The notes under the pieces were generated by a model. The model saw nothing but the letters and a program-made list of their open reading frames with translations, did not search any database and was not told the DNA's origin. Below, piece by piece: positions 27,209 to 36,598 of a stretch of 64,000 bases of DNA. Source of the stretch: Flavobacteriaceae bacterium (lineage in GTDB: Bacteria > Bacteroidota > Bacteroidia > Flavobacteriales > Flavobacteriaceae). The stretch's first letter is position 1. The number at the start of each line of letters is the position of its first letter. Position numbers and translations under genes: made by a program. The stretch is from positions 62,001 through 126,000 of the forward strand of contig NVXD01000002.1 in the NCBI GenBank assembly GCA_002746415.1. Reading direction: 5' to 3'.

Positions 27209-29713
27209 TTGAGAAAATTGGAAAAGAAAGACGAGAAACTACAAGAAAATGTAGTAGGAGAAGAAAAATCAGAAACTACCGAAGTAAGCACAAATTCGGA
27301 GAAAAGCACTGAGATTGAAATGAAAGAAGAAGCTGTCGCTGTGGTAAAAGAAAACACCATTGACAATGAGGTAACCCAAACCGATACAAAGCCTGACGAA
27401 AGTACTCCGATAGAAAACAAGGAAGAGGCTGTCTCTGAAGCTACTGAAGCTGTTACAACCGAAATTGAAGAAGCTATGACTGAGGTTGAAGAAAACGCGG
27501 TAGAAGAATCCAAAACAGCAACACCCACTAAGGTTGAAGCTGCAGAGGAAGTTTCTGAAATAAATGAGGAGCCCAAAGGCGAAGAGGAAATTGATGCTAC
27601 TACAAAAACCAAAGAAAGTACCAAGATAGAAAACAAGGAAGAAGGTGCCTCCGAGGCTACAGAACCCGTTGTAGTCAAAATTGAAGAAGCTGTAACTGAG
27701 GTTAACGAAAACACCGCAGAAGAATCCAAATCAGCAGCACCAACCAAGGTTGAAGCTATGGAGGAAGTTTCTGAAATAAATGACAAGCCCAAAGGCGAAG
27801 AGGAAATTGATACCTCTACAAAATCTGAAGAAAACACAAAGGAAGAAGGTACGGATGAAGCCGTTATTGAAGAAATTGAAGAATCCAATGCGGAGGATGC
27901 TGAGGATTCGGATAATCATCAAAGACACCAAATTCCAATATTGGATTACCATTCCTTGTCAATGGAAAATTTAGTAGGTGAGCTGCAACGTTTGATCCGT
28001 AATGAAAAGGTGCAGGCGATTAAAAAACATATAGATGGTATTAAATATGAATTTGACCTTAAGTTTCAAGATTTTTTGGACCACAAAAAGGAAGAATTTA
28101 TAGCTGGTGGCGGCAATGAAATAGATTTTAGATACAATTCCGTTACCAAAAGACAGTTCAATGAAGTGTATTCAGATTACCGTGATAAACGCAATCAATA
28201 TTATAAATCATTAGAACAAAATTTAAAAACCAATCTTACAAAAAGATTGGAAATTATAGAAGAGCTTAAAGGTTTGGTGAATATTGAAGAAGACATCAAC
28301 ACAACCTATAAGAACTTTAAAAACATTCAGGAGAGCTGGCGTAATGCTGGTCCAATTCCTAGAACCCATTACAATAATGTTTGGCGTACCTACCATCATC
28401 ATATAGAAATTTTCTATGATTTTCTTCATCTTAACCGCGAACTACGGGATTTGGATTTTAAGCACAACTTAGAAGAAAAATTAAAAATAGTTGAGCGAGC
28501 AGAAGCATTGGTTCAAATAGAAGATTTAGGGAAAGCTTTCCAAGAATTGCAAACCTTGCATAAAATATGGAAAGAGGATATTGGCCCTGTCGGCAAAGAA
28601 CATAGGGAAGAAATATGGGACCGCTTTAGCAATGCTACCAAAGCCATGCACCAACGCAGGCAAGAATTTTATAAAGATTTAGATAAGTCTTATGAGGTAA
28701 ATCTAGTTAAAAAACATGAAATAATTGCCGCCATTAATGATATAGCTTCTAATGTCTCTACCAACCACAAAGCATTACAACAACAAATAAAAAATGTTGA
28801 AGCATTACGTGATGATTTTTTTAAAGCTGGAAAGGTGCCTCAAAAAGTAAATGAAAAAACATGGGCATCATTTAAAGAAGCGGTTAGGGCCTTTAATCGA
28901 AATAAAAATAACTACTACAAAAATTTAAAAAAGGACCAACAAGAAAATCTGGATAAGAAAAGAGCATTATTGCAACTGGCAACTTCTTTAAAAGATAGTG
29001 AAGAATGGGATACAGCAACTTCTGAAATGAAGCGTATTCAGAGTGAATGGAAAAAAATTGGGCATGTCCCCAGAAAGTTTTCAGATAAAATATGGCATGA
29101 GTTTAAAAATACCTGTAATCATTATTTTGATAGGTTACATTCTCAAAAGAACAGCGCCTACAAAGTAGAGCAGGATAATTTCGAAAAGAAAAGTGCCTGT
29201 ATGGATAAGCTAAAGGCTTTCCAACTGGGAGATAATAGGGATGAAAATCTTACTACCATAAAGCAATTTATCAGTGAGTGGAAAACCTTTGGTAGAGTTC
29301 CATATAACAAAAGGAATATTGATGGTAAGTTCAACAAAATTTTAGATGCTATTTTTAAGAAATTGGATGTTAGTAGGCAAGAATCTGAGCTTTTAAAATA
29401 CGGTAATAAAATACAATCTTTGGCCAAGGCTGACAATCAAAGAGCTATTTCCAATGAAAGGGTTTTTATTAGACGAAAAATGGAAGAGTCTAAAAATGAA
29501 ATCCGTCAATTAGAAAATAACATGCAATTCTTCTCCAGTGCATCGGAGGACAACCCATTGGTTAGAGATGTACTTAAAAACCTGAACAATCATAAAGAAG
29601 CTTTTGAAACATGGAAGGCAAAGCTCAAGAAGCTGAATATCATGGAAAACAACTTGAACAAAGAGCTAGAAGAGCAGGAGGGGGAAGAGGCTGTTTCTTC
29701 TGAAGAAGAATAG
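27209..29713 (+). CDS. DUF349 repeat protein with acidic repetitive N-terminus, TTG start
   Basis: An 834-residue soluble protein. Residues about 1-245 are low-complexity and highly acidic (Glu, Thr, Lys, Ala, Val) and contain a tandem 72-residue repeat. From about 250 on there are about five DUF349 modules, each an alpha-helical unit with a conserved 'W...GP.P' or 'W...G.VP' turn, e.g. 'ESWRNAGPIPRTHYNNVWRT' and 'SEWKKIGHVPRKFSDKIWHE'. The C-terminus is again Glu-rich. DUF349 proteins are widespread in Bacteroidota but have no established role that I can name. An in-frame TAG at 27179 limits the start to the TTG at 27209 or a much later ATG at 27320. Confidence 0.88.
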   Translation: MRKLEKKDEKLQENVVGEEKSETTEVSTNSEKSTEIEMKEEAVAVVKENTIDNEVTQTDTKPDESTPIENKEEAVSEATEAVTTEIEEAMTEVEENAVEESKTATPTKVEAAEEVSEINEEPKGEEEIDATTKTKESTKIENKEEGASEATEPVVVKIEEAVTEVNENTAEESKSAAPTKVEAMEEVSEINDKPKGEEEIDTSTKSEENTKEEGTDEAVIEEIEESNAEDAEDSDNHQRHQIPILDYHSLSMENLVGELQRLIRNEKVQAIKKHIDGIKYEFDLKFQDFLDHKKEEFIAGGGNEIDFRYNSVTKRQFNEVYSDYRDKRNQYYKSLEQNLKTNLTKRLEIIEELKGLVNIEEDINTTYKNFKNIQESWRNAGPIPRTHYNNVWRTYHHHIEIFYDFLHLNRELRDLDFKHNLEEKLKIVERAEALVQIEDLGKAFQELQTLHKIWKEDIGPVGKEHREEIWDRFSNATKAMHQRRQEFYKDLDKSYEVNLVKKHEIIAAINDIASNVSTNHKALQQQIKNVEALRDDFFKAGKVPQKVNEKTWASFKEAVRAFNRNKNNYYKNLKKDQQENLDKKRALLQLATSLKDSEEWDTATSEMKRIQSEWKKIGHVPRKFSDKIWHEFKNTCNHYFDRLHSQKNSAYKVEQDNFEKKSACMDKLKAFQLGDNRDENLTTIKQFISEWKTFGRVPYNKRNIDGKFNKILDAIFKKLDVSRQESELLKYGNKIQSLAKADNQRAISNERVFIRRKMEESKNEIRQLENNMQFFSSASEDNPLVRDVLKNLNNHKEAFETWKAKLKKLNIMENNLNKELEEQEGEEAVSSEEE
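27413..27844 (+). repeat. Two tandem 216-bp in-frame repeats inside the DUF349 gene
   Basis: Copy one spans 27413-27628 and copy two 27629-27844. Each encodes 72 residues beginning E-N-K-E-E and ending around K-E-S-T-K-I or E-E-N-T-K. The copies differ at scattered codons, so the duplication is not brand new, but the period of exactly 72 codons is clear. Confidence 0.85.
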
Positions 29714-29777
29714 TCAATCTTTTTACACCAAGCAAGGGGTTCAATTTGATTATTTCCCTATGTATAGTAGAAAATAT

Positions 29778-29841
29778 GCAAGCTTTTCCTGCTTTAGAAA
29801 GGAAAGTTTGCAATGTATTTAGGGTCATTTTTCAATGACCC
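29778..29841. terminator. Two hairpins between convergent DUF349 and rny genes
   Basis: First hairpin at 29778-29811 (about 11 pairs, two of them G-T). Second at 29822-29841, a perfect 8-bp stem GGGTCATT/AATGACCC with a TTTC loop. T-runs are weak, so they may act as bidirectional transcript ends. Confidence 0.5.
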
Positions 29842-29846
29842 GTATT

Positions 29847-31418
29847 TTACTTAGCCACATTCACAGCTCTAGTCTCACGTATTACAGTAACTTTTACCTG
29901 TCCAGGATATGTCATATCCGTTTGTATTTTTTGTGATATTTCAAAAGATAGTTGTGCAGCCTTATCATCACTTACTTTCTCACTTTCTACAATTACCCTA
30001 AGTTCTCTACCTGCCTGTATCGCATAGGCTTTTTGCACACCACCAAAACCAAAGGCAATATCTTCAAGGTCTTTTAATCGTTGTATATATGAATCTAGCA
30101 CCTGTCTTCTAGCACCAGGACGGGCACCACTAATGGCATCACATACTTGTACAATAGGAGATATGAGGGTTTTCATTTCTATTTCATCATGGTGAGCACC
30201 TATGGCATTGCAAACATCTGGCTTTTCTCCATACTTCTCTGCCCATTGCATCCCTAAAATAGCATGTGGAGTTTCCACTTCTGACTCGGTATTGGGTACT
30301 TTACCAATATCATGCAATAGCCCTGCACGTTTGGCTACTTTTGGGTTTAATCCCAATTCTGCCGCCATTACTCCACAAAGTTTAGCAACTTCCCTAGAGT
30401 GTTGCAATAAGTTTTGTCCATAAGAAGAACGGTATTTCATTCGCCCAACTGCTCTAATAAGTTCTGGGTGCAGTCCGTGTATTCCCAAATCTATTACTGT
30501 ACGCTTGCCAACCTCAACAATCTCTTGTTCTATTTGCTTTTCAGTCTTCTTTACTATTTCCTCTATACGTGCCGGGTGTATTCGTCCATCGGTCACCAAT
30601 TTATGCAGTGATAATCTTGCGACCTCTCTTCTAACAGAATCAAAACACGAAAGTATAATTGCCTCAGGTGTATCATCTACAATAATTTCAACTCCTGTGG
30701 CTGATTCCAATGCGCGGATATTTCTACCTTCCCTACCAATAATTCTACCCTTTACATCATCAGACTCTAAATTAAATACAGACACACAATTCTCTACTGC
30801 TTCTTCGGTGCCAATACGCTGTATTGTCTGTACTACAATTTTTCTAGCATCTTGTTCAGCAGTTAATTTAGCCTCTTCCATTATGGACTGAGTATATGCC
30901 ATGGCATCAGATTTTGCCGTCTCTTTTAAGGATTCCAGCAATTGAGCTTTTGCATCCTCCGCAGACAATCCCGAAATAACCTCGAGTTGTTGTACTTGGT
31001 TCTTATGCAGCTTTTCAAGTTCTGATTGTTTTTTATCATAGAAGTCACTCTTATAATTTACATCCTTTATTTTGACTTCTAACTGCTCATTGAGTCTTTT
31101 ACTTTTAGAAAGTTCATTGCTTATTTGTGACTCTTTATCTCTTGTGCGTTTCTCCGCCTCTCCTATTTTTTTATCCTTATTATTGATTACCTTTTCATGT
31201 TCTGCTTTTAACTCTAAAAATTTTTCTCTTGCCTGAAACATTTTATCCTTCTTAATGCTTTCCCCTTCAATATTTGCACTTTTTAAAATAGAAGAAGCCT
31301 CTTTTTTTGCTTCGGATATAGTTTTGGATGCTTTGCCTTTTTCCATAAATTTTGCAATAACAAATCCGATTGCAAGGCCTATGATAGCGATTATTATCAA
31401 TAATGTATTAGTGTCCAT
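29847..31418 (-). CDS. rny: Ribonuclease Y
   Basis: Membrane-anchored endoribonuclease that starts mRNA decay, 523 residues. Layout: one N-terminal membrane helix (about 4-22, '[20 protein letters not shown]'), a long coiled coil (about 28-190) rich in Glu and Lys, a KH RNA-binding domain (about 215-280, '[20 protein letters not shown]'), then the HD phosphohydrolase domain (about 340-430) with '[12 protein letters not shown]' and 'AHHDE'. All catalytic motifs are present. It lies on the minus strand downstream of zapA and the 6S RNA. Confidence 0.97.
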   Translation of the reverse strand: MDTNTLLIIIAIIGLAIGFVIAKFMEKGKASKTISEAKKEASSILKSANIEGESIKKDKMFQAREKFLELKAEHEKVINNKDKKIGEAEKRTRDKESQISNELSKSKRLNEQLEVKIKDVNYKSDFYDKKQSELEKLHKNQVQQLEVISGLSAEDAKAQLLESLKETAKSDAMAYTQSIMEEAKLTAEQDARKIVVQTIQRIGTEEAVENCVSVFNLESDDVKGRIIGREGRNIRALESATGVEIIVDDTPEAIILSCFDSVRREVARLSLHKLVTDGRIHPARIEEIVKKTEKQIEQEIVEVGKRTVIDLGIHGLHPELIRAVGRMKYRSSYGQNLLQHSREVAKLCGVMAAELGLNPKVAKRAGLLHDIGKVPNTESEVETPHAILGMQWAEKYGEKPDVCNAIGAHHDEIEMKTLISPIVQVCDAISGARPGARRQVLDSYIQRLKDLEDIAFGFGGVQKAYAIQAGRELRVIVESEKVSDDKAAQLSFEISQKIQTDMTYPGQVKVTVIRETRAVNVAK

Positions 31419-31437
31419 AGTTATTAGAATTAATTAT

Positions 31438-31606
31438 AAAAAAAAACCCACATTGATGGAAGTTTTGTACAAACTCCAATAAACAGGTTTAGGGCTACAA
31501 AGCTGCTCAAGGATCCTTTACTAGAAGGCTTGCTTTTACAACCTAAACTCACCCTTCTTAAACAAATTAGCGTTGAGTTTGTCAAAATAATTACCAATGT
31601 GGGCAG
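31438..31606 (-). ncRNA. ssrS: 6S RNA (RNA polymerase regulator)
   Basis: About 160-nt structured RNA on the minus strand between zapA and rny. In plus coordinates the closing stem is CCCACATTG (31447-31455) with 31595-31603, 9 perfect pairs. Next inward is ACAAACTC (31469-31476) with 31575-31582, then GTTTAGG (31487-31493) with 31542-31548, separated by unpaired bubbles. A run of nine T on the RNA strand (31438-31446) follows the 3' arm. A long rod with a central bubble is the 6S architecture, which mimics an open promoter and holds the housekeeping polymerase in stationary phase. The position next to zapA is also the classic ssrS location. The exact ends and its promoter are uncertain; it may be processed from the zapA transcript. 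Confidence 0.75.
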
Positions 31607-31630
31607 TAACTTTATTTTATTTAAAAGAAC

Positions 31631-31927
31631 TTATTTTATACTAAGCTTAGTATTTACTAAATTATCTAATGCCTTTAAGCGCTCGGTAACATCTTTGGTA
31701 TCCTCCAACTGATCTATCCCTTTTTGCTCTATTTTAGAAGCAAACTGGAGTGCGCACATAGCCAACACATCCTGTTTGTCCCTAACGGCATAATTTTGTT
31801 CAAATTTCTTAGCCAACTGCTCTATATTCTTTGCAGCTTTTCGCAATCCTTCTTCTTGACTAGGGTCAATAGTTAAGGGATATACTCTGTCCGCAATGGA
31901 AAGCTTTATTTTCAGCTTTTCGGCCAT
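31631..31927 (-). CDS. zapA: Cell division protein ZapA
   Basis: A 98-residue FtsZ-ring stabiliser. The N-terminal beta-hairpin region 'KLKIKLSIADRVYPLTIDPS' is followed by 'EEGLRKAAKNIEQLAKKFEQ' and a C-terminal helix that should form the dimer coiled coil. It promotes bundling of FtsZ filaments at mid-cell. It follows the coiled-coil gene by 21 bp on the minus strand, and its stop lies only about 27 bp before the 6S RNA stem, so all three may share a transcript. Confidence 0.93.
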   Translation of the reverse strand: MAEKLKIKLSIADRVYPLTIDPSQEEGLRKAAKNIEQLAKKFEQNYAVRDKQDVLAMCALQFASKIEQKGIDQLEDTKDVTERLKALDNLVNTKLSIK

Positions 31928-31948
31928 ACTATTCTTTGAACATTTACT

Positions 31949-32239
31949 TTACTCAGCTAGTTGGGTAATACAATGGTCCAACTCTCTGATTAATGTATTT
32001 ATTTTATACTTAGCTTCTGTTTTGTTTGTACTACCACCCAGCATTGAGCTTGCCATTTTAAGTGAATTGTATTTTTCCTCCCACTCATTTATAGAAGTTG
32101 TTGTTGTTGTCTGCTCTTTCTTCACAGTCACCAATTCTTCTTCCAAGTTAACATTAGCTTGGTTAAGCAATTCTAATTTTTGCAATAACTTACTAATCTT
32201 ACTTTCTAAAGAATCAACAATATCAACTAATTCACTCAT
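31949..32239 (-). CDS. Small coiled-coil protein, probable ZapA partner (ZapB-like role)
   Basis: A 96-residue soluble protein, mostly a heptad coiled coil from about 1 to 65 ('VDSLESKISKLLQKLELLNQ'), ending in a conserved-looking helix 'KYKINTLIRELDHCITQLAE'. It is the first gene of the zapA transcript and has a strong promoter directly upstream. Sequence similarity to E. coli ZapB is not something I can assert; the role as a division-ring partner is inferred from position, size and coiled coil. Confidence 0.8.
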   Translation of the reverse strand: MSELVDIVDSLESKISKLLQKLELLNQANVNLEEELVTVKKEQTTTTTSINEWEEKYNSLKMASSMLGGSTNKTEAKYKINTLIRELDHCITQLAE

Positions 32240-32263
32240 TTACAAACTGCAATGCGTTTTACA

Positions 32264-32294
32264 CAAAGTTAACGTACATCTTACGACTTAGCAA
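32264..32294 (-). promoter_or_regulatory. Bacteroidota promoter for the zapB-like/zapA/6S transcript
   Basis: On the minus strand a TTG (plus 32292-32294) is followed after 20 bp by TAACTTTG (plus 32264-32271), matching the TTG-(19-21)-TAnnTTTG consensus. The coiled-coil gene starts 25 bp downstream. Confidence 0.7.
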
Positions 32295-32382
32295 TACTTT
32301 TATCATTTATTCTTAAAGTAATACTTTAATCTCCTAGTGAGAGCATACACTCCTTGGGTTCTACATTTTAACAAGGATAGGG

Positions 32383-32414
32383 TTGCATCATTTCAATCGG
32401 TTTAATTACTTTCG
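32383..32414 (+). promoter_or_regulatory. Bacteroidota promoter for the M23 peptidase gene
   Basis: TTG at 32383-32385, 21-bp spacer, then TACTTTCG at 32407-32414 (one mismatch to TAnnTTTG). The ATG follows 18 bp later. Confidence 0.55.
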
Positions 32415-32432
32415 TAGCAACTTATTTATATT

Positions 32433-34124
32433 ATGAGAATATTCTTTTTAACGCTTCTACTCCTTTTTTCCATTTTTGCCCAATCCCAAAAAAAGTATCC
32501 ACAAGATATTTTTAGCTCTCCTTTAGATATCCCTATAGTACTGGCTGGCACATTTGGGGAGTTACGCTCAAATCATTTTCATTCTGGCATAGATATTAAA
32601 ACACAACAACGTCAAGGGTTACCTGTTTATGCAATTAGTGATGGAACAGTCACAAGGATAAAAATTTCTATTTGGGGATATGGAAAGGTTTTGTACGTTG
32701 CGCATCCAAATGGATATACTTCTGTATATGCTCATCTACAAAAGTTTTCCCCAGAAATTGAAGCATACATTAGAAAAGTACAGTATCATAAAAAATCCTA
32801 TGAAGTTGAAGTGTTTCCAAATTTTGGAGAACTTAAAATAGAAAAAGGAAGCTTGCTATCATATTCAGGCAATACAGGGGGTTCTTCTGGACCCCACCTT
32901 CATTTTGAGATACGAAGTAGTATTACCGAAAAACCAACCAACCCGCTGCTATATGGCTATGAGGTAAGTGATGCCACAAACCCATCATTATTAGGCTTAT
33001 ATGGTTACCCTCTATCTGATGACTCCCAACTAAATCAAAGTAAAGAAAAAGTACAAATCAATTTCACCAAACAAGCCGATGGCAGCTTTTTAGCGGATAA
33101 AGTACATGCAATTGGCACTATAGGGTTTGGTTTTAATGCTTTTGACAGACAAGACTTAGCCGCCAATAAAAACGGAGTCTATGCAGTAAAACAATTGGTT
33201 AATGGTAAAGTATTTAGCGCCTATGATTTTGAAACCTTTTCTTTTACTGAAACCAGATATATCAACACTTTTATAGATTATGCACATTTGGGAAAGCACA
33301 AACAGCGCATACAGCAATGTTTTAAAGCCCCTGGCAATAGATTAGGCATCTATACTACCTTGTACAATGAGGGGAAAATTTCTGTTAAAGATGGACTGAG
33401 TTATACTGTGGAAATACTAATTTCCGATATAGCAGGAAATCTTACTAAAGTAATCATTCCGGTTGAAGGAAAAAGGCAAAAGATTAAAATTGAAAAAGAA
33501 AATGTACAAACAGGAAATTACCTTATTGCAAAGAAACCAAACACTTATGATTTAGGTATAGCGCAAGTCTATTTCCCTGCTAATACATTTTACGAGGATT
33601 TTTATATTGATATAGAAAAAGGCAAGGACACTATCACCATTCACAATAACCAAGTACCCGCCCATAGAAATTTCACCATAACATTTGATACTTCTAGATA
33701 TTCCGCAGAAGAACGCAAGCAACTTTATATTGCGCGATTAAATCGTAAAATGGAACCAAATTATACGACTACTTATAAAAGAGGAACAACATTTACTGCA
33801 CGTACTAGGAATCTTGGTACCTACATATTGGCAAAAGATACAATAGCTCCAAAAATAAGTCCTAAAAATTTCAAGGAAAAACAATGGCTAAACAACTATA
33901 GGTATTTAGGTGTTCGTATTTCTGATGACCTTAGCGGAATCGACACCTATTCCGCAACGCTAAACGGGGAATGGATTTTAATGGAATATGAACCCAAAAC
34001 CAAAACTTTGACCTATAATTTTGATGATAAAATTTTGGATAAAAAACAATGTACACTAAAAGTAATCGTTACTGATAATGTAGGGAATTCTAGTACCTTT
34101 ATCAGTACGTTTTTCAGAAAATAA
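32433..34124 (+). CDS. M23-family peptidase, exported
   Basis: A 563-residue periplasmic or outer-membrane-associated protein with a signal peptide (about 1-19, ending Q-S-Q-K). The LytM/M23 endopeptidase domain is at about 40-185. Zinc ligands are visible as 'SNHFHSGIDI' (His and Asp) and 'GSSGPHLHFEIRS' (HxH), so it should cut peptidoglycan cross-bridges or be a close relative. The remaining about 380 residues are beta-rich with no named domain I recognise. A TonB-dependent receptor gene begins 4 bp after the stop. Confidence 0.92.
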   Translation: MRIFFLTLLLLFSIFAQSQKKYPQDIFSSPLDIPIVLAGTFGELRSNHFHSGIDIKTQQRQGLPVYAISDGTVTRIKISIWGYGKVLYVAHPNGYTSVYAHLQKFSPEIEAYIRKVQYHKKSYEVEVFPNFGELKIEKGSLLSYSGNTGGSSGPHLHFEIRSSITEKPTNPLLYGYEVSDATNPSLLGLYGYPLSDDSQLNQSKEKVQINFTKQADGSFLADKVHAIGTIGFGFNAFDRQDLAANKNGVYAVKQLVNGKVFSAYDFETFSFTETRYINTFIDYAHLGKHKQRIQQCFKAPGNRLGIYTTLYNEGKISVKDGLSYTVEILISDIAGNLTKVIIPVEGKRQKIKIEKENVQTGNYLIAKKPNTYDLGIAQVYFPANTFYEDFYIDIEKGKDTITIHNNQVPAHRNFTITFDTSRYSAEERKQLYIARLNRKMEPNYTTTYKRGTTFTARTRNLGTYILAKDTIAPKISPKNFKEKQWLNNYRYLGVRISDDLSGIDTYSATLNGEWILMEYEPKTKTLTYNFDDKILDKKQCTLKVIVTDNVGNSSTFISTFFRK

Positions 34125-34128
34125 ACCA

Positions 34129-36597
34129 TTGAAGTGTTTTAAACTTATTTCTAACATACTTATTTTTTGCTGCTTAGGTATCTGCAATGCCCAAACAGCA
34201 ACAATTACGGGGGTGGTTTTAGATGAAAACAATAATCCCTTATCTAACGTAAATATATCCACTATTACAAATGGTGTTTCTACGGATATAAATGGATTCT
34301 ATTTTTTACAAATTATATCCGATACCAAAACCTTCATTACCTTTTCCCATATTGGTCATAAAAATGTAGTGTTGGAAAACCTCATTCTTAACTCAAATGA
34401 AACCTTTGAGTTCAACCCCGTCATGAAAACCAATGTAACACAAATAGATGGCGTTGTGGTTACTCCTGAGGGTAAAAAAATCTTAAAAGGCATTACTAAT
34501 ATTCCTCCAGAACTAGTAAGGCATATTCCTGGTGCCAATGCGGGTGTCGAAAACATCTTAAAACTATTACCAGGGGTATCTTCTAATAATGAATTGAGCA
34601 CCCAATATGCAGTCCGCGGCGGCAACTATGATGAGAATCTGGTATATGTAAATGAAATTGAAGTCTATCGCCCTTTTTTAATTCGTTCTGGGCAGCAAGA
34701 AGGCCTAAGCTTTGTCAATAGTAATATGGTACAGGGCTTAACATTTTCACCTGGAGGTTTTCAGGCAAAATATGGTGACAAACTATCCTCGGTACTGGAT
34801 ATCACGTATAAAAACCCTGTTTCCTTTGGAGTCCAAATTAATGCCAATTTATTGGGTGCCAGTGCCACTTTAGAAACTATAAATAAAAACAAACGGTTTT
34901 CCAGTATTACAGGTATTCGCTATAGAGACAATAGTTTATTTGTTAATAGCAAACAGACAAAAACCAATTTTAATCCAACCTATATCGATTTTCAAAACTT
35001 TTTGACTTATCGATTTTCCAATAAATTTCATTTGAATTTTTTGGGCAATATTTCACTCAACCATTACCAAAATGAACCCCTCACCAGACAGACAAATTTT
35101 GGAACTTTCAATAATCCAAGAGCATTATTGGTCTATTATCAAGGTCAAGAAAACAATAAGTTCAATACTACCCTTGGGGCATTTAAAGGAAGTTATTATT
35201 TAAATGACAACACTACTTTAAAACTAATAACATCTTTGTATCATACCACGGAAGAAGAATATTCAGATATCATTGCCCAGTACGAATTAGGGGAGGTAAA
35301 TACAGATTTGGGAAGCGAAGATTTGGGCGAAGTAACTTCTTCAAGAGGTATTGGCTCTCAATTTAATAGAACAAGAAATGATTTGAATGCCCTTATCTTC
35401 AATCTGTCCCACAAAGGAAATCATTCCACAGAAAACAAAACATTGGAATGGGGAATTAAATATACACATGAAGATATTAGAGATCAATTAAGAGAATCTG
35501 AGTTTATTGATTCTGCGGGGTTTTTCATTAGACCTCCAAATCCTAATTTCATCAATAATGAGCCTGATGTTCCTTTTGACGCACCCATAGTGCCTTATGA
35601 AGGGGTACAATCGCAAAACTTTTTAAAAACTAATCGGTTTTCTGGTTTTATCCAATATGGTATGCGTACCGTATGGAAAAAAAATGACATCTATTACAAC
35701 ATTGGCATTAGGTCACAGCATTGGATTACAAGTGGCGTGGATATTACCAAAACTTCACATACTACTTTTAGCCCAAGAGCTCAATTTACCATAAAGCCAA
35801 GCTGGGAGAAAGACATGCTTTTTAGGTTTTCCACTGGAGCATATCATCAACCTCCATTTTACAGAGAGTTAAGAGATATTACGGGTGCAGTTATACCTAA
35901 TGTAAAAGCACAAAAATCAGTACATTTTGTGCTGGGCAATGAGTATAGTTTTATTCTCTGGGACAGGCCTTTTAAACTGATTAGTGAAACTTATTATAAA
36001 AAATTGAGCAATGTTAACCCCTATACCCTAGAAGATGTAAGAATAAGATATGCCGCAAACAACAATGCCAAGGCCTATGTCTATGGAGCAGAAGTAAGGT
36101 TAAATGGTGCTTTTGTCCCTGGAACTGAGTCATGGGTGAGTTTAGGATATTTAAAAACGGAAGAAAACATAAATGGTAGAGGGAACATTGCTAGACCAAC
36201 GGATCAACGGTTAAAATTGGGTATTCTTTTCCAAGATTATATCCCTAGCATACCCAACCTAAAAATGCATCTGAACTTAGTTTACAATACAGGATTGCCA
36301 GGAGGATCTCCAAGTTATGCTGATCCATATATTTTTCAGTCCAGATTAAGGGATTATAAGAGGGCAGATTTAGGAATTTCCCATATTTTTGTAAACGCAA
36401 ACAATTTATACCCAGAAAACCATTGGTTACATGGTTTTAAGGAATTGAGTGTGGGTTTTGAAATTTTTAATTTATTTAATAATCAAAATTCCATAACCAA
36501 TACTTGGGTTAGGGATATAGAAAGCAAACAACAATTTGCCATACCCAATTTCATGACCACTAGGGTTTTGAACCTAAAACTGAATATAAGATTTTGA
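34129..36597 (+). CDS. TonB-dependent outer-membrane receptor, TTG start
   Basis: An 822-residue outer-membrane beta-barrel. A signal peptide (about 1-22, ending C-N-A-Q) leads to a carboxypeptidase-regulatory-like beta domain (about 24-100, 'ATITGVVLDENNNPLSNVNI'). A plug domain follows (about 110-220, 'AGVENILKLLPGVSSNNE' and 'YAVRGGNYDENLVYVNEIEV'), then the barrel, ending in an aromatic residue (R-F). The substrate is unknown; no SusD partner or siderophore gene is adjacent. The only plausible start is the TTG at 34129, 4 bp after the M23 stop, which implies coupled expression. Confidence 0.93.
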   Translation: MKCFKLISNILIFCCLGICNAQTATITGVVLDENNNPLSNVNISTITNGVSTDINGFYFLQIISDTKTFITFSHIGHKNVVLENLILNSNETFEFNPVMKTNVTQIDGVVVTPEGKKILKGITNIPPELVRHIPGANAGVENILKLLPGVSSNNELSTQYAVRGGNYDENLVYVNEIEVYRPFLIRSGQQEGLSFVNSNMVQGLTFSPGGFQAKYGDKLSSVLDITYKNPVSFGVQINANLLGASATLETINKNKRFSSITGIRYRDNSLFVNSKQTKTNFNPTYIDFQNFLTYRFSNKFHLNFLGNISLNHYQNEPLTRQTNFGTFNNPRALLVYYQGQENNKFNTTLGAFKGSYYLNDNTTLKLITSLYHTTEEEYSDIIAQYELGEVNTDLGSEDLGEVTSSRGIGSQFNRTRNDLNALIFNLSHKGNHSTENKTLEWGIKYTHEDIRDQLRESEFIDSAGFFIRPPNPNFINNEPDVPFDAPIVPYEGVQSQNFLKTNRFSGFIQYGMRTVWKKNDIYYNIGIRSQHWITSGVDITKTSHTTFSPRAQFTIKPSWEKDMLFRFSTGAYHQPPFYRELRDITGAVIPNVKAQKSVHFVLGNEYSFILWDRPFKLISETYYKKLSNVNPYTLEDVRIRYAANNNAKAYVYGAEVRLNGAFVPGTESWVSLGYLKTEENINGRGNIARPTDQRLKLGILFQDYIPSIPNLKMHLNLVYNTGLPGGSPSYADPYIFQSRLRDYKRADLGISHIFVNANNLYPENHWLHGFKELSVGFEIFNLFNNQNSITNTWVRDIESKQQFAIPNFMTTRVLNLKLNIRF

Positions 36598-36598
36598 T

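Noticed and set aside
27178-27888. 236-codon Ser/Val-rich open frame opposite the DUF349 gene
   Set aside because: Mirror of the acidic repeat region; low-complexity reverse complement of Glu/Thr codons.
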